Source: Schleiferiaceae bacterium (lineage in GTDB: Bacteria; Bacteroidota; Bacteroidia; Flavobacteriales; Schleiferiaceae). From it: a DNA stretch of 64,000 nucleotides. Position 1 is the stretch's first letter. Each line of letters begins with the position of its first letter. Under the pieces are notes generated by a model that saw nothing but the letters and a program-made list of their open reading frames with translations, made no database searches and was not told the DNA's origin. The DNA is taken from assembly GCA_030833905.1 (NCBI GenBank), contig JAURGG010000002.1, forward strand, positions 1-64,000, in the 5' to 3' direction. A program made the position numbers and the translations under genes. This document shows positions 8,415 to 18,403 of this stretch, one piece after another.

Positions 8415-11400
8415 TTAGTCCAGTGACACTTTCAAGGCGAGACCTTGAAGTTCGTGGAGCAGTACGTTAAACGACTCAGGAATACCCGGTTCGGGCATGC
8501 GGTCGCCTTTGACTATCGCTTCGTAGGTCTTCGCGCGGCCCACAACGTCGTCAGACTTCACCGTGAGGATCTCGCGAAGGATGTTGGACGCACCGAATGC
8601 CTCGAGTGCCCAAACCTCCATCTCACCAAAACGCTGGCCACCAAATTGGGCCTTACCGCCAAGCGGCTGCTGCGTGATGAGTGAGTACGGTCCGATCGAA
8701 CGTGCGTGCATCTTGTCGTCAACCATGTGGCCGAGCTTGAGCATGTAGATGATACCTACCGTCGCTTTCTGGTGGAAGGCTTCGCCGGTACCGCCGTCGT
8801 ACAATTGGGTGTGTCCGTACTGCGGAATTCCAGCTTCTTCGGTATACTCGTTGATTTGGTCCATGCTAGCTCCGTCAAAAATTGGCGTAGCAAACTTGGT
8901 TCCGAGCTTCTTACCAGCCCATCCCAACACGGTTTCATAAATCTGACCGATGTTCATACGAGAAGGTACACCAAGCGGGTTGAGGACGATGTCCACCGGA
9001 GTTCCGTCCGCGAGGAACGGCATGTCCTCTTGGCGTACAATCTTGGCGACAATACCCTTGTTACCGTGGCGTCCTGCCATCTTATCACCCACCTTAAGCT
9101 TGCGCTTCTTGGCGATGATCACCTTGGCCATCTTGATGATGCCTGCGGGCAGCTCGTCACCTACGCTGATCGTGAACTTCTTGCGGCGGTTGACGCCCAT
9201 GATGTCGCTCACTTTAATCTTGTAGTTGTGCAAGAGCGCGTCGATAAGGACGTTCTTGTCGTCGTCAGTAGTCCAGGTTCCGCCCGTAAGGTGCGTGTAG
9301 TCCTCTACCGCATTCAGTACTTTAAGCGTGAACTTGGTTCCCTTCGGAATCACATCTTCGTTCAAGTCGTTGAATACGCCTTGGCAGGTCTTGCCGCTCA
9401 CCAACTTCGACAGTTTGTCGATGAAGATGTTGCGAACCTCCTCAAGCTGAGAAGCCAATTCGAGGTCTAGCTGCTCGAGCTCCTCCTTGTCGCGGCTGCG
9501 CTGGCGCTTGTCTTTCATGCTGCGGCTGAACAACTTCTTGTCGATGACCACACCGCCGATGCCCGGAGGCGTCTTGAGTGATGCATCCTTAACGTCGCCG
9601 GCCTTGTCGCCGAAGATGGCGCGGAGCAGCTTCTCTTCAGGTGACGGATCGCTCTCACCCTTTGGAGTGATCTTACCGATCATGATGTCGCCCGGTACGA
9701 TTTCGGCTCCGACGCGGATCAATCCGTTCTCGTCGAGGTCTTTGGTCGCTTCTTCGCTGACGTTTGGAATGTCTGCAGTAAGTTCTTCCATGCCCAACTT
9801 GGTGTCGCGCACGTCGAGTGAGTACTCGTCGATGTGAATGCTGGTAAAGATGTCTTCGCGAACGACGCGCTCGTTGATTACGATGGCATCCTCGAAGTTG
9901 TATCCCTTCCACGGCATGAAGGCAACCAGCAGGTTGCGGCCGAGCGCGAGCTCACCACCCTGAGTGGCATAGCCTTCACAAAGTACCTGGCCACGCTCTA
10001 CACGCTCGCCCTTGGTCACAATCGGCTTGAGGTTGATGGTCGTCGACTGATTGGTCTTCAAGAACTTAATGAGTGGGTACGACTTGGTCGCTGACTCGAA
10101 GCTCACGAGGTCCTGGTCTTCAGTGCGGTCGTATTCAATCACGATCTCGTTGGCGTCCACGTAGCGTACGGTACCTGAGCCTTCTGCATTAATCAGAACG
10201 CGGCTGTCACGTGCTACTTGCTGTTCGAGGCCAGTTCCAACAATTGGAGCTTCAGGACGGAGCAACGGCACCGCCTGGCGCATCATGTTCGATCCCATAA
10301 GTGCGCGGTTGGCGTCGTCGTGCTCGAGGAACGGAATCAACGAAGCCGAGATCGAAGCGATCTGGTTCGGAGCCACGTCCATCAGCTGTACATCTTGCGG
10401 TTCAAGCACCGGGAAGTCGCCCTTGTCGCGAACTTTTACACGCGGATTGACAAAGGTTCCGTCCGCGTTAATCGGAGCGTTAGCCTGAGCAATTACCTTT
10501 TCTTCTTCTTCTTCAGCGCTGAAGAACAAAGGTGCCCCTTCGAGCTTTACGCGTCCGTTGTCTACTTCGCGGTACGGAGTTTCGATGAAGCCCATCGAGT
10601 TCACCTTGGCGTACACACAGAGTGAAGAAATCAAACCGATGTTCGGACCTTCTGGAGTCTCAATAGGACACAGACGACCGTAGTGAGTGTAGTGAACGTC
10701 ACGGACCTCAAAGCCCGCGCGCTCGCGGCTCAGACCACCGGGTCCGAGGGCCGAAAGACGGCGCTTGTGGGTGATTTCAGCCAACGGGTTGGTCTGGTCC
10801 ATAAACTGGCTCAGCTGGTTGGTTCCGAAGAATGAATTGATCACTGAGCTCAACGTCTTCGCGTTGATCAAATCAATCGGAGTAAACACTTCGTTGTCGC
10901 GAACATTCATACGCTCCCGGATCGTGCGCGCCATACGGGCAAGACCTACACCAAACTGGTTGGCCATTTGCTCACCTACAGTACGGACACGACGGTTCGA
11001 AAGGTGGTCGATGTCGTCAATCTCTGCCTTTGAGTTGATCAATTCAATCAAGTACTTGACAATCATAATGATGTCCTTCTTAGTAAGTACTTGGCTTGAG
11101 TTGTCGATGTCGAGGCCGAGCTTTTTATTCAAACGGTAGCGACCCACCTCACCGAGGCTGTAGCGCTGCTCGCTGAAGAAGAGCTTGTCGATGATTCCGC
11201 GCGCTGTCTCCTCATCGGGTGGTTCGGCATTGCGAAGTTGGCGGTAGATGTGCTCCACGGCCTCAATCTCTGAGTTGGTGGGGTCCTTCTGCAGGGTGTT
11301 GTAGATGATCGAGAATTCGCCCTCAGCAATGTCTTCTTTGTGAAGAAGAATAGTGGCGACTTCGCTCTCTATGATGAGCTCCACATGCTCTTTCTCAAGA

Positions 11401-12221
11401 ACCGTATCGCGATCGAGAATAACCTCATTGCGCTCGATTGACACTACTTCTCCGGTGTCTTCGTCCACGAAATCTTCCATCCAAGACTTCAGTACACGTG
11501 CAGCCAACTTGCGTCCCACTACACGCTTCAGACCAGCCTTGCTCACTTTAACCTCCTCTGCGAGGTCAAAAATTTCGAGAATGTCCTTGTCGCGTTCGTA
11601 GCCGATGGCGCGGAACAAGGTGGTAACAGGTAACTTTTTCTTACGGTCAATGTACGCATACATTACTCCGTTAATATCGGTAGCGAATTCGATCCAGCTT
11701 CCTTTGAACGGAATAATACGCGCAGAGTACAGCTTCGTACCGTTCGCGTGGAAACTCTGACCAAAGAATACGCCAGGTGAGCGGTGCAGTTGGCTCACGA
11801 TCACGCGCTCGGCGCCATTGATGATGAACGTACCGCGAGGGGTCATGTAGGGAATCGTACCGAGGTACACGTCCTGTACGATGGTCTCAAAGTCCTCGTG
11901 CTCAGGGTCGGTACAGTACAGCTTCAAGCGCGCCTTTAGGGGCACCGAGAAGGTGAGTCCACGCTCAATGCACTCCATTTCAGAGTAGCGCGGGGGATCC
12001 ACAAAGTAGTCGAGAAACTCCAGCACGAATTGATTTCGGCTGTCCGTAATCGGAAAGTTCTCGTTAAAGGTTTTGAACAGGCCTTCATCACTGCGGTTTT
12101 CCGGCTTGGTGTCAATTTGGAAAAAATCGCGGAAGGACTTGATTTGGATGTCCAGAAAATCGGGGCAGTCCGCCTGAGCGAAGGTGCTCGAAAAATTGAT
12201 TCGCGGTTGTGCGTGCGCCAT
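8415..12221 (-). CDS. rpoB: DNA-directed RNA polymerase subunit beta
   Basis: The 1268-residue beta subunit begins [20 protein letters not shown]. Family features include the rifampicin-pocket region [20 protein letters not shown], the segment [16 protein letters not shown], and near the C-terminus [20 protein letters not shown]. An upstream ATG at 12263 would add 14 residues ([14 protein letters not shown]), but these do not resemble the family N-terminus and they run into a stem-loop, so 12221 is preferred. A strong hairpin at 12279-12300 separates it from rplL. Confidence 0.97.
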   Translation of the reverse strand: MAHAQPRINFSSTFAQADCPDFLDIQIKSFRDFFQIDTKPENRSDEGLFKTFNENFPITDSRNQFVLEFLDYFVDPPRYSEMECIERGLTFSVPLKARLKLYCTDPEHEDFETIVQDVYLGTIPYMTPRGTFIINGAERVIVSQLHRSPGVFFGQSFHANGTKLYSARIIPFKGSWIEFATDINGVMYAYIDRKKKLPVTTLFRAIGYERDKDILEIFDLAEEVKVSKAGLKRVVGRKLAARVLKSWMEDFVDEDTGEVVSIERNEVILDRDTVLEKEHVELIIESEVATILLHKEDIAEGEFSIIYNTLQKDPTNSEIEAVEHIYRQLRNAEPPDEETARGIIDKLFFSEQRYSLGEVGRYRLNKKLGLDIDNSSQVLTKKDIIMIVKYLIELINSKAEIDDIDHLSNRRVRTVGEQMANQFGVGLARMARTIRERMNVRDNEVFTPIDLINAKTLSSVINSFFGTNQLSQFMDQTNPLAEITHKRRLSALGPGGLSRERAGFEVRDVHYTHYGRLCPIETPEGPNIGLISSLCVYAKVNSMGFIETPYREVDNGRVKLEGAPLFFSAEEEEEKVIAQANAPINADGTFVNPRVKVRDKGDFPVLEPQDVQLMDVAPNQIASISASLIPFLEHDDANRALMGSNMMRQAVPLLRPEAPIVGTGLEQQVARDSRVLINAEGSGTVRYVDANEIVIEYDRTEDQDLVSFESATKSYPLIKFLKTNQSTTINLKPIVTKGERVERGQVLCEGYATQGGELALGRNLLVAFMPWKGYNFEDAIVINERVVREDIFTSIHIDEYSLDVRDTKLGMEELTADIPNVSEEATKDLDENGLIRVGAEIVPGDIMIGKITPKGESDPSPEEKLLRAIFGDKAGDVKDASLKTPPGIGGVVIDKKLFSRSMKDKRQRSRDKEELEQLDLELASQLEEVRNIFIDKLSKLVSGKTCQGVFNDLNEDVIPKGTKFTLKVLNAVEDYTHLTGGTWTTDDDKNVLIDALLHNYKIKVSDIMGVNRRKKFTISVGDELPAGIIKMAKVIIAKKRKLKVGDKMAGRHGNKGIVAKIVRQEDMPFLADGTPVDIVLNPLGVPSRMNIGQIYETVLGWAGKKLGTKFATPIFDGASMDQINEYTEEAGIPQYGHTQLYDGGTGEAFHQKATVGIIYMLKLGHMVDDKMHARSIGPYSLITQQPLGGKAQFGGQRFGEMEVWALEAFGASNILREILTVKSDDVVGRAKTYEAIVKGDRMPEPGIPESFNVLLHELQGLALKVSLD

Positions 12222-12278
12222 GGGGCTTGGACGTAATAGGATGGATGGAACTTGTGGAAACACGAAAAGGTCTAGGGC

Positions 12279-12300
12279 CCGGGGTCAAAATTGACCCCGG
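12279..12300 (-). promoter_or_regulatory. Stem-loop between rplL and rpoB
   Basis: A 9-bp perfect stem (CCGGGGTCA / TGACCCCGG) with a 4-base loop lies in the 110-base gap between rplL and rpoB. There is no immediate T-run, so it is not a simple terminator; a short TTTT occurs about 11 bases on. It could be an attenuator or an RNA processing site setting the ratio of ribosomal protein to polymerase mRNA, as the equivalent gap does in other bacteria. Confidence 0.55.
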
Positions 12301-12331
12301 ACACCTAAACCAGGTAGGTTAGGCGAGGCTC

Positions 12332-12709
12332 TTACTTGAGCTCAACCTCGGCACCAGCCTCTTCAAGCTGCTTTTTGAGGGCTTCTGCCTCGTCCTTAGA
12401 AACGCCTTCCTTGATCGGAGCAGGAGCTGCGTCAACCGCATCTTTTGCTTCCTTAAGACCAAGACCGGTCAGTTCCTTAACGACCTTAACAACAGCAAGC
12501 TTTTGTGCGCCTGCGCTCTTAAGGATTACGTCAAACGAAGTTTTTTCCTCAGCAGCAGCTTCACCGCCAGCAGCGGGACCAGCAGCAACAGCAACAGCTG
12601 CAGCAGCGGGCTCAATGCCGTAGGTTTCTTTGAGGTAGTCAGCGAGTTCTTTTACTTCTTTAACGGTGAGGTTCACCAAAGAATCGCCAAGTGATTGAAT
12701 ATCAGCCAT
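12332..12709 (-). CDS. rplL: 50S ribosomal protein bL12 (L7/L12)
   Basis: The 125-residue stalk protein has the N-terminal dimerisation helix ([20 protein letters not shown]), an Ala/Gly/Glu-rich hinge near 36-57, and the C-terminal factor-binding domain with [20 protein letters not shown]. It binds L10 and recruits translation GTPases to the ribosome. It is encoded 60 bases after rplJ in the usual order rplK-rplA-rplJ-rplL. Confidence 0.98.
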   Translation of the reverse strand: MADIQSLGDSLVNLTVKEVKELADYLKETYGIEPAAAAVAVAAGPAAGGEAAAEEKTSFDVILKSAGAQKLAVVKVVKELTGLGLKEAKDAVDAAPAPIKEGVSKDEAEALKKQLEEAGAEVELK

Positions 12710-12769
12710 GATTGGGATATTGATTAAAAATGAAACAAATGCACAAGTTGGAAGCTGAGTGCGTAATCG

Positions 12770-13294
12770 TTAGGCGTTGCGCTCTTCAAGAGTTTTAAGC
12801 AAGCCTGCAATGGTTTGACCACCGCCGCCTTGAAGGGCCGAAATAACGTTCTTCATTGGGCTCTCCAGCAATAGGATGATGTCTCCAATGAGTTCGTTCT
12901 TCGACTTCAAGTTGACCAGGGCGTCAAGTTGGTTGTCCCCAACAAAGATGGCCTCTTCGATGTAGGCCCCCTTAAGGAGAGGTTTCGTTCCTTTCTTGCG
13001 GAAGTCCTTGATCAGTTTCGCAGGAGCATTGCTCACTTCAGAAATCATGATGCTGGAGTTTCCTTTGAGGGCTTCGTAGAGCTCGTCAAAATTCTTTGAC
13101 GAACGCTCCATAGCCTTCTTAAGAAGGGCGTTCTTTACTACCGTCATTTTGACGTCAGCCTTGAAGCACGCACGACGCAAGTCGCTGGTTTGCTCCGCAT
13201 TGAGGCCCGACGTGTCGGCAATGTAAATAGTGTTGGTCGCTTCAAGAACCTGCATAAGGTCCTCGATGTGCTGGTTTTTCTCTTCGCGCGTCAT
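12770..13294 (-). CDS. rplJ: 50S ribosomal protein uL10
   Basis: The 174-residue protein begins MTREEKNQHIEDLMQVLEAT. It has the uL10 RNA-binding domain, with the conserved stretch VKMTVVKNALLKKAMERSS at about 49-67, and a C-terminal helix that carries L12 dimers (ISALQGGGGQTIAGLLKTLE). It anchors the ribosomal stalk. It starts only 14 bases after rplA, leaving no room for the long L10 leader seen in some bacteria. Confidence 0.97.
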   Translation of the reverse strand: MTREEKNQHIEDLMQVLEATNTIYIADTSGLNAEQTSDLRRACFKADVKMTVVKNALLKKAMERSSKNFDELYEALKGNSSIMISEVSNAPAKLIKDFRKKGTKPLLKGAYIEEAIFVGDNQLDALVNLKSKNELIGDIILLLESPMKNVISALQGGGGQTIAGLLKTLEERNA

Positions 13295-13308
13295 GGGTAA
13301 AAATCTGC

Positions 13309-13998
13309 TTACGCGTTTTTAGGTTCAACCGGTACGCCAGGTCCCATAGTGGGGCTCAACGTAATGCTCTTAATGTAGGCGCCTTTAGCCGCTGAAGGCT
13401 TCATGCGAACCAGGGTCTTGAGTACCTCGTCAGCATTGTCGCGGAGGTTCTCAGCTGAGAACGACACCTTGCCAATACCGGCGTGAACGATACCGTAGCG
13501 GTCGACCTTAAAGTCAATTTTACCCGCCTTTACTTCGCGAACGGCCTTGCCCACTTCCATGGTCACTGTACCGGTCTTTGGGTTCGGCATCAAACCACGG
13601 GGACCGAGGACACGGCCCAAAGGACCAAGTTTACCCATCGCTGCGGGAACCGTAATGATTACGTCCACATCAGTCCAGCCGTTTTTGATTTTGTCGAGGT
13701 ACTCGTCCATACCGATAAAGTCTGCACCAGCCTCTTTGGCCTCAGCTTCTTTATCTGGAGTAACGAGGGCCAGTACACGGATGGTCTTACCCGTTCCGTG
13801 CGGAAGGCTTACCGTTCCACGAACCATTTGATTGGCTTTACGTGGGTCTACACCCAAGCGTACTGCCAAATCCACACTTCCGTCAAACTTGGTAGTGGAG
13901 ACTTCCTTCACAAGGGCCGAAGCCTCTTCGAGGTTGTAGAACTTGCCCGGCTGGATTTTCGCAACCGCGGCTTTCATCTTTTTCGTCATCGTTGCCAT
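13309..13998 (-). CDS. rplA: 50S ribosomal protein uL1
   Basis: The 229-residue protein shows the L1 signature [19 protein letters not shown] at about 127-145 and the N-terminal segment [21 protein letters not shown]1 binds 23S rRNA at the E-site arm and in many bacteria represses its own operon by binding the rplK-rplA mRNA. It starts 11 bases after the end of rplK. Confidence 0.98.
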   Translation of the reverse strand: MATMTKKMKAAVAKIQPGKFYNLEEASALVKEVSTTKFDGSVDLAVRLGVDPRKANQMVRGTVSLPHGTGKTIRVLALVTPDKEAEAKEAGADFIGMDEYLDKIKNGWTDVDVIITVPAAMGKLGPLGRVLGPRGLMPNPKTGTVTMEVGKAVREVKAGKIDFKVDRYGIVHAGIGKVSFSAENLRDNADEVLKTLVRMKPSAAKGAYIKSITLSPTMGPGVPVEPKNA

Positions 13999-14009
13999 AG
14001 TTATTCGGA

Positions 14010-14450
14010 TTAAGCTTGTGGCTTGGTACCGGTTACAATGAGACCCATGCTTCGTGCGGTACCAGCAACCATGCTCATGGCGCTGTCCATCGTGAAGCAG
14101 TTTAGGTCTACCATTTTGTCTTCGGCAATAGCCTTAACTTGTTCCCAAGTGACCTTGCCTACCTTGTTGCGGTTCGGAACACCCGATCCACTCTTAAGTT
14201 TTGTCGCTTCCAAAAGCTGAACTGCAACGGGCGGTTGCTTGATGATGAAGTCAAATGACTTATCAGTGTAAACCGTAATTACTACTGGAAGTAGCTTGCC
14301 CGGCTTATCTTGAGTACGCGCATTAAATTGCTTGCAGAACTCCATGATGTTGACACCCTTTGCACCAAGTGCGGGGCCAACGGGAGGAGACGGGTTCGCG
14401 GCGCCGCCACGTACCTGCAACTTAACCATCGCGCTGATTTCCTTTGCCAT
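14010..14450 (-). CDS. rplK: 50S ribosomal protein uL11
   Basis: The 146-residue protein contains the uL11 N-terminal motif [20 protein letters not shown] with its proline-rich linker, and the rRNA-binding C-terminal domain ending [13 protein letters not shown]. It sits at the base of the GTPase stalk. It follows nusG after a 77-base gap, the longest within this part of the cluster. Confidence 0.98.
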   Translation of the reverse strand: MAKEISAMVKLQVRGGAANPSPPVGPALGAKGVNIMEFCKQFNARTQDKPGKLLPVVITVYTDKSFDFIIKQPPVAVQLLEATKLKSGSGVPNRNKVGKVTWEQVKAIAEDKMVDLNCFTMDSAMSMVAGTARSMGLIVTGTKPQA

Positions 14451-14527
14451 TGTTTGTTGATATTACTATTCTTTCTTGAGTGCCGCTGCGGTTGGAAGCT
14501 CCGCTTGGCTATCGGTTGCTCACACCG

Positions 14528-15079
14528 TTAGTTTTCTTTTTCTACTTGCATGAAACCGAGTTCAAGCGGAGTTTTACGTCCGAAGATCTTGACCATCACT
14601 TCAAGTTTGCGCTTGTCTTCAAGGATTTTCTCAACCGTGCCCACAAAATCGCGGAACGGTCCATCAATCACTTTCACACTTTCGCCGAGTACAAATGGTA
14701 CTGATACCTGCTCTGCACTCTCAGCTAATTCGTCTACCTTACCCAACATGCGGTTTACTTCTGAAGCACGCAGCGGAGTTGGATCGCCACCCTTGGTCTC
14801 ACCCAAGAATCCGATCACCCCTGGGATGTTCTTGAGCACGTGTACAAACTCACCGCTCAAAATGCCCTCAAGCATGATGTAACCAGGGAAAAAGTTGCGC
14901 TCTTTAAGTACTTTCTTTCCGTTGCGAATCTGGTAGACCTTCTCAGTGGGAATCAATACTTGACCCAAAAGTGAAGACATACCAGTGCGCTGAACTTCTT
15001 GCTCAATGTGCGCCTTGGTCTTGTTCTCTTGGCCGCTGATCGCGCGAACCACGTACCACTTCATTCCTTCAGTTGACAT
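14528..15079 (-). CDS. nusG: Transcription termination/antitermination factor NusG
   Basis: This 183-residue NusG begins MSTEGMKWYVVRAISGQENK. The NGN domain covers about 7-120, with FFPGYIMLEG inside it, and the KOW domain follows with LGESVKVIDGPFRDFVGTVE. The longer in-frame start at 15142 would add 21 residues read from inside secE, so 15079 (4 bases after the secE stop) is chosen. NusG binds the clamp of RNA polymerase and links transcription to ribosomes or Rho. Confidence 0.96.
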   Translation of the reverse strand: MSTEGMKWYVVRAISGQENKTKAHIEQEVQRTGMSSLLGQVLIPTEKVYQIRNGKKVLKERNFFPGYIMLEGILSGEFVHVLKNIPGVIGFLGETKGGDPTPLRASEVNRMLGKVDELAESAEQVSVPFVLGESVKVIDGPFRDFVGTVEKILEDKRKLEVMVKIFGRKTPLELGFMQVEKEN

Positions 15080-15083
15080 CGTA

Positions 15084-15278
15084 TCAGGCCAAAAGATTGT
15101 ACACAAAGTCGAGGACAGTCGAAAGACTCTTATCCATCGCAAAGACTAACAGCGCGAAGACAAGAGATGCGACGATCACCACCACAGTACTGCGTTGCAG
15201 ATTAAGCCACGTGGGCCACGTGGTATGGTGGGCAAATTCTTCCCAAGATTCGCGGAGGTAAGAGCGGAGCGCTTCCAT
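15084..15278 (-). CDS. secE: Preprotein translocase subunit SecE
   Basis: This 64-residue single-pass protein has the SecE pattern: an amphipathic N-terminal helix (SYLRESWEEFAHHTTWPTW) followed by one membrane helix (STVVVIVASLVFALLVFAMD). It clamps SecY in the inner membrane. It lies between tRNA-Trp and nusG, its usual place. Confidence 0.95.
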   Translation of the reverse strand: MEALRSYLRESWEEFAHHTTWPTWLNLQRSTVVVIVASLVFALLVFAMDKSLSTVLDFVYNLLA

Positions 15279-15312
15279 GCTTTGATTCGTTTCGTTCGTT
15301 AGTCAGCTTTTG

Positions 15313-15383
15313 CACGGGTGGAGAGATTCGAACTCCCATCAATGGTTTTGGAGACCACTATTCTACCCTTGAACTACACCCGT
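15313..15383 (-). tRNA. tRNA-Trp (CCA anticodon)
   Basis: The cloverleaf is complete on the minus strand. The acceptor stem is ACGGGTG/CACCCGT. The anticodon loop CTCCAAA is closed by GTGGT/ACCAT and has anticodon CCA. The T-arm is GGGAG-TTCGAAT-CTCTC. The discriminator is G and the 3' CCA is not encoded. It sits between tuf and secE. Confidence 0.95.
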
Positions 15384-15388
15384 AGACG

Positions 15389-15419
15389 AGAAAAGGTACC
15401 CCGGAATTCCGGGGCACCT
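15389..15419 (-). terminator. Hairpin between tuf and tRNA-Trp
   Basis: On the minus strand an 11-bp stem (AGGTGCCCCGG / CCGGGGTACCT, one G-T wobble) with an AATT loop is followed by TTTT within CCTTTTCT. It starts about 20 bases after the tuf stop. It may be a weak terminator or a processing site that sets tuf apart from the downstream tRNA and ribosomal genes. Confidence 0.65.
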
Positions 15420-15440
15420 CAAACCCGTAACAGAATCCTC

Positions 15441-16628
15441 TTAGTCGAGGAGTTCCGTGATCTGGCCAGCGCCTACGGTACGTCCACCCTCACGGATAGC
15501 GAAGCGAAGACCCTTGCTCAATGCTACTGGTGCGATGAGGTTTACCTCGATCGTCAAGTTGTCACCAGGCATCACCATCTCAGTTCCAGCAGGAAGCATG
15601 ATCTCGCCAGTTACATCCGTGGTACGGAGGTAGAACTGTGGACGGTACTTGTTGTGGAATGGAGTGTGGCGACCGCCTTCTTCCTTCTTAAGGATGTAGA
15701 CCTCAGCCTTAAACTTAGAGTGGGGCTTCTGAGAGTTCGTCTTGGCGATAACCATACCGCGACGGATGTCACTCTTTTCGATACCACGAAGGAGAAGTCC
15801 TACGTTGTCACCAGCCTCACCGCGGTCAAGGATCTTGCGGAACATCTCAACACCAGTAATGGTTGAAGTGAGCTTCTCGTCACCGAATCCGATGATGTCT
15901 ACACCGTCACCAGTGTTGGCAACACCCGTCTCGATACGACCAGTTGCTACCGTTCCACGACCTGTGATCGTGAATACGTCTTCGATAGGCATCAAGAAAT
16001 CCTTGTCCTTGTCGCGAACTGGCTCTTCGATCCAAACATCAACTGCGTTCATCAACTCCATTACGGTATCAACCCAAACCTGCTCGCCGTTCAAGCCACC
16101 AAGAGCTGAACCTTTGATAACTGGAGTGTTGTCGCCGTCGTACTTGTAAAACGAAAGAAGGTCTCGGATTTCCATTTCGACGAGCTCGAGGAGTTCCTCG
16201 TCGTCAACCATGTCAACCTTGTTCATGAATACTACGATACGGGGTACACCAACCTGACGGGCAAGCAGGATGTGCTCGCGAGTCTGTGGCATGGGTCCGT
16301 CAGTAGCTGCTACAACGAGGATTGCGCCGTCCATCTGGGCAGCACCTGTAACCATGTTCTTTACGTAGTCAGCGTGACCTGGACAGTCTACGTGAGCGTA
16401 GTGGCGGTTTGCGGTCTCGTATTCTACGTGAGCCGTATTGATGGTGATACCGCGCTCTTTCTCTTCAGGAGCAGCGTCGATAGAATCGAAGCTACGAGCC
16501 TTAGAAAGACCAGCGTTGGCCAATACCGTAGTGATAGCAGCCGTGAGGGTGGTTTTACCGTGGTCGACGTGACCAATGGTACCGATGTTGAGGTGCGGTT
16601 TGTTCCGCACGAAATTCTCCTTTGCCAT
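15441..16628 (-). CDS. tuf: Elongation factor Tu
   Basis: The 395-residue GTPase has G1 GHVDHGKT at 19-26, the switch-II motif [12 protein letters not shown], and G4 as NKVD. Beta-barrel domains 2 and 3 follow, ending [11 protein letters not shown]. It delivers aminoacyl-tRNA to the ribosome. Length is normal. It is preceded by four tRNA genes and followed by tRNA-Trp, the usual Bacteroidota arrangement. Confidence 0.99.
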   Translation of the reverse strand: MAKENFVRNKPHLNIGTIGHVDHGKTTLTAAITTVLANAGLSKARSFDSIDAAPEEKERGITINTAHVEYETANRHYAHVDCPGHADYVKNMVTGAAQMDGAILVVAATDGPMPQTREHILLARQVGVPRIVVFMNKVDMVDDEELLELVEMEIRDLLSFYKYDGDNTPVIKGSALGGLNGEQVWVDTVMELMNAVDVWIEEPVRDKDKDFLMPIEDVFTITGRGTVATGRIETGVANTGDGVDIIGFGDEKLTSTITGVEMFRKILDRGEAGDNVGLLLRGIEKSDIRRGMVIAKTNSQKPHSKFKAEVYILKKEEGGRHTPFHNKYRPQFYLRTTDVTGEIMLPAGTEMVMPGDNLTIEVNLIAPVALSKGLRFAIREGGRTVGAGQITELLD

Positions 16629-16679
16629 TGCGTATTAGAGAGTTAAGAGAGATTAATAAAACCTGTACTGTGAACGTTG

Positions 16680-16751
16680 AGCCAATGGCGGGAATTGAAC
16701 CCGCGACCTTTTCCTTACCAAGGAAACGCTCTACCCCTGAGCTACATCGGC
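16680..16751 (-). tRNA. tRNA-Thr (GGT anticodon)
   Basis: The acceptor stem is GCCGATG/CATTGGC. The anticodon arm TTTCC-TTGGTAA-GGAAA gives anticodon GGT. The T-arm contains GCGGGTTCAATTCCCGC. The discriminator is T and the CCA end is not encoded. It is the last tRNA before tuf. Confidence 0.95.
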
Positions 16752-16753
16752 GG

Positions 16754-16829
16754 TGGAGCGGAAGACGGGATTCGAACCCGCGACCCTCAGCTTGGAAGGC
16801 TGATGCTCTACCAACTGAGCTACTTCCGC
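16754..16829 (-). tRNA. tRNA-Gly (TCC anticodon)
   Basis: The acceptor stem is GCGGAAG/CTTCCGC. The anticodon arm CAGCC-TTCCAAG-CTG region gives anticodon TCC in loop CTTCCAA. The T-loop is TTCGAAT. Unlike the other four tRNAs in this cluster, the 3' CCA is encoded. Only 2 bases separate it from tRNA-Thr(GGT). Confidence 0.95.
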
Positions 16830-16841
16830 GGTAAGCTGTTG

Positions 16842-16923
16842 TGGGAGTAGATGGACTCGAACCACCGATGCCGTTAGGCGACAGATTTACAGTCTGCTGC
16901 AATAGCCACTATGCGATACTCCC
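16842..16923 (-). tRNA. tRNA-Tyr (GTA anticodon)
   Basis: At 82 bases this is a class II tRNA with a long variable arm (CGCCTAACGGC region). The acceptor stem is GGGAGTA/TACTCCC. The anticodon loop CTGTAAA gives GTA. The discriminator is A and CCA is not encoded. Confidence 0.95.
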
Positions 16924-16968
16924 ATTGTACAGTTTAGTACATGTACTTCGCGCTCTGCAGTGCAGTTG

Positions 16969-17041
16969 AGCCAGCAGAGGGACTCGAACCCCCGACCTAC
17001 TGATTACAAATCAGTAGCTCTACCAACTGAGCTATGCTGGC
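16969..17041 (-). tRNA. tRNA-Thr (TGT anticodon)
   Basis: The acceptor stem is GCCAGCA/TGCTGGC. The anticodon loop TTTGTAA closed by CTGAT/ATCAG gives anticodon TGT. The T-arm is GGGGGTTCGAGTCCCTC. It is the first gene of the tRNA-tuf transcript and does not encode CCA. Confidence 0.95.
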
Positions 17042-17119
17042 CTAGGGGTTAAACACCCTGCAGTGCGCGAAAAAGAACGTTGCTGCCCGTGCAGCACGGC
17101 CGCTTTTTCAAACGGACTG

Positions 17120-17149
17120 CAAATGTAGACAAAAATCTGATTAATTCAA
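17120..17149 (-). promoter_or_regulatory. Sigma-A promoter of the tRNA-tuf cluster
   Basis: On the minus strand there is a -33 TTG (in TATTGAAT), exactly 19 bases, then TACATTTG (17120-17127), an ideal Bacteroidota -7 box. It lies just after the hpf stop and about 80 bases before tRNA-Thr(TGT), so it can drive the tRNAs, tuf and beyond. Confidence 0.75.
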
Positions 17150-17152
17150 TAC

Positions 17153-17464
17153 CTAACTAGCTCGTCGCAACTTTTTTGTCTTCGCCTTGGTTTCGCGGGC
17201 AATCCTACGGAGCCGGTCGACTGCCAAACTAAGTGCTTTCTCAAAGGTCTTAGCCTCTTTGCGTACAACGAGATCTTCACCAGGTATGTGTACAGTGACC
17301 TCCGCTATCTTATTCTCTGACAGATGATTGTTGTCGATACGAAAGAACACAGTTGCGTGCATTGCACGCTGGTAGACCTGGTTGATGCGCTCTAGGCGCT
17401 TGTGGGTAAAATCCACGAGGCGGTTGCTCGCTTTAAACTGAACCGCACGAACTTCTGTAACCAT
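17153..17464 (-). CDS. hpf: Ribosome hibernation-promoting factor, short form
   Basis: The 103-residue protein belongs to the HPF/RaiA family (beta-alpha-beta fold): VQFKASNRLVDFTHKRLERI at the start, IAEVTVHIPGEDLVVRKEAK in the middle, and a basic C-terminus. It binds the 30S decoding region in starved cells. It is the short form without the C-terminal dimerisation domain. It follows xerC after 26 bases on the same strand, as is usual in this phylum. Confidence 0.92.
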   Translation of the reverse strand: MVTEVRAVQFKASNRLVDFTHKRLERINQVYQRAMHATVFFRIDNNHLSENKIAEVTVHIPGEDLVVRKEAKTFEKALSLAVDRLRRIARETKAKTKKLRRAS

Positions 17465-17490
17465 AAATGGGATTTGTTAGGGCGCCTCCC

Positions 17491-18354
17491 CTACCGGCCG
17501 CGGGGATGGGCGCGTTGGTAGACCGATTTGAGTTGTTCCACCGACGCATGGGTGTAGACTTGCGTGGCCGATAAATTTGCGTGCCCAAGAAGCTCGCGAA
17601 TCACCGTAAGATCTGCTCCCATGTCAAGCAAGTGGGTGGCAAAGGTGTGCCGAAGGGCATGTGGACCTAAGCTATCCGCCGTGCTTGCTCTTTGAAGGTA
17701 CGACTTTACCACGGAATACACGCTACGAGGATCTAACTTTTTGCCCTTGGGCGTGCAAAAAACTAGGTCACTAATAGGCTCCCACTCTGCGCGGTGGCGC
17801 GCCAATGCCTCGGTCCACTCAGGGAGCAAAGGGAGCTCCCGCTCCTTGTTGCCCTTGCCGAGTACGCGAAGCGTGGTTCCGTGCACCTGAGCATAGGTCA
17901 ATTGAAGTAATTCCGAACGACGAAGGCCGGTAGCGTAAAGCGTCAGTAGGATAAACTGATCGCGGCGCCCCACCGCATCGTCTTCAAATGCACTGGGGTC
18001 TAGTAGCGCCTCTACCTCAGGAGCAGACAGTGCGCGCACAATTCTACTTGGCGTTCGCAAAAGGGGAACCCCCAGCGCAGGATTTGCACAGGTCGGATCC
18101 GCAGCAATACGCCAGTGATAAAAGGTACGCAATGCGCTCAACTTGCGGTTTACCGATCGGGCATTTGAACCTGTCTGAATGAGTTCGGACACCCATGAAC
18201 GCACATGGGAACGCTCTGCACCTTCTGCACCGGGCATGCCGAGGGCGTGCTCGGCAAAGAGAAGCCATTGGGCCACATCTGAAGCATAGGCCGTTACGGT
18301 GGCTTCGGAACGGCGACGTTCCCAGCGGAGGTAGTTCGTGAAGGATTCGAGCAT
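17491..18354 (-). CDS. xerC: Tyrosine recombinase XerC/XerD-type
   Basis: The 287-residue integrase family protein has an N-terminal SAM-like DNA-binding domain (1-85) and a catalytic domain with Arg145 (ATGLRRSEL), Lys167 in GKGNKER, His232 and Arg235 (HALRHTF), His258 (LGHANLS) and the nucleophile Tyr267 (TQVYTHAS). It resolves chromosome dimers at dif. Location between rpsU and hpf marks it as the housekeeping enzyme rather than a phage integrase. The ATG directly abuts the T-run of the rpsU terminator, so there is no leader after it. The start fits the family, and no nearby alternative Met exists. Confidence 0.92.
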   Translation of the reverse strand: MLESFTNYLRWERRRSEATVTAYASDVAQWLLFAEHALGMPGAEGAERSHVRSWVSELIQTGSNARSVNRKLSALRTFYHWRIAADPTCANPALGVPLLRTPSRIVRALSAPEVEALLDPSAFEDDAVGRRDQFILLTLYATGLRRSELLQLTYAQVHGTTLRVLGKGNKERELPLLPEWTEALARHRAEWEPISDLVFCTPKGKKLDPRSVYSVVKSYLQRASTADSLGPHALRHTFATHLLDMGADLTVIRELLGHANLSATQVYTHASVEQLKSVYQRAHPRGR

Positions 18355-18382
18355 AAAAAAAGCCCCGAGGGTTCTCGAGGCT
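18354..18382 (-). terminator. Terminator of rpsU abutting the xerC start
   Basis: On the minus strand AGCCTCGAG / CTCGGGGCT (9 bp, one wobble) is followed by seven T; the last of them is next to, and the run merges with, the xerC ATG. It should end the rpsU transcript and allow xerC and hpf expression mainly by read-through. Confidence 0.85.
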
Positions 18383-18403
18383 TAAATTAGGTCATGGACC
18401 AGC

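Noticed and set aside
12222-12263. rpoB extension from the ATG at 12263
   Set aside because: The 14 added residues do not look like the conserved beta-subunit N-terminus, whereas [10 protein letters not shown] does.
17491-18354. Tyrosine recombinase next to tRNA genes as a sign of an integrated element
   Set aside because: Gene order rpsU-xerC-hpf is a core arrangement in the phylum, and there are no other mobile genes or attachment-site repeats nearby.
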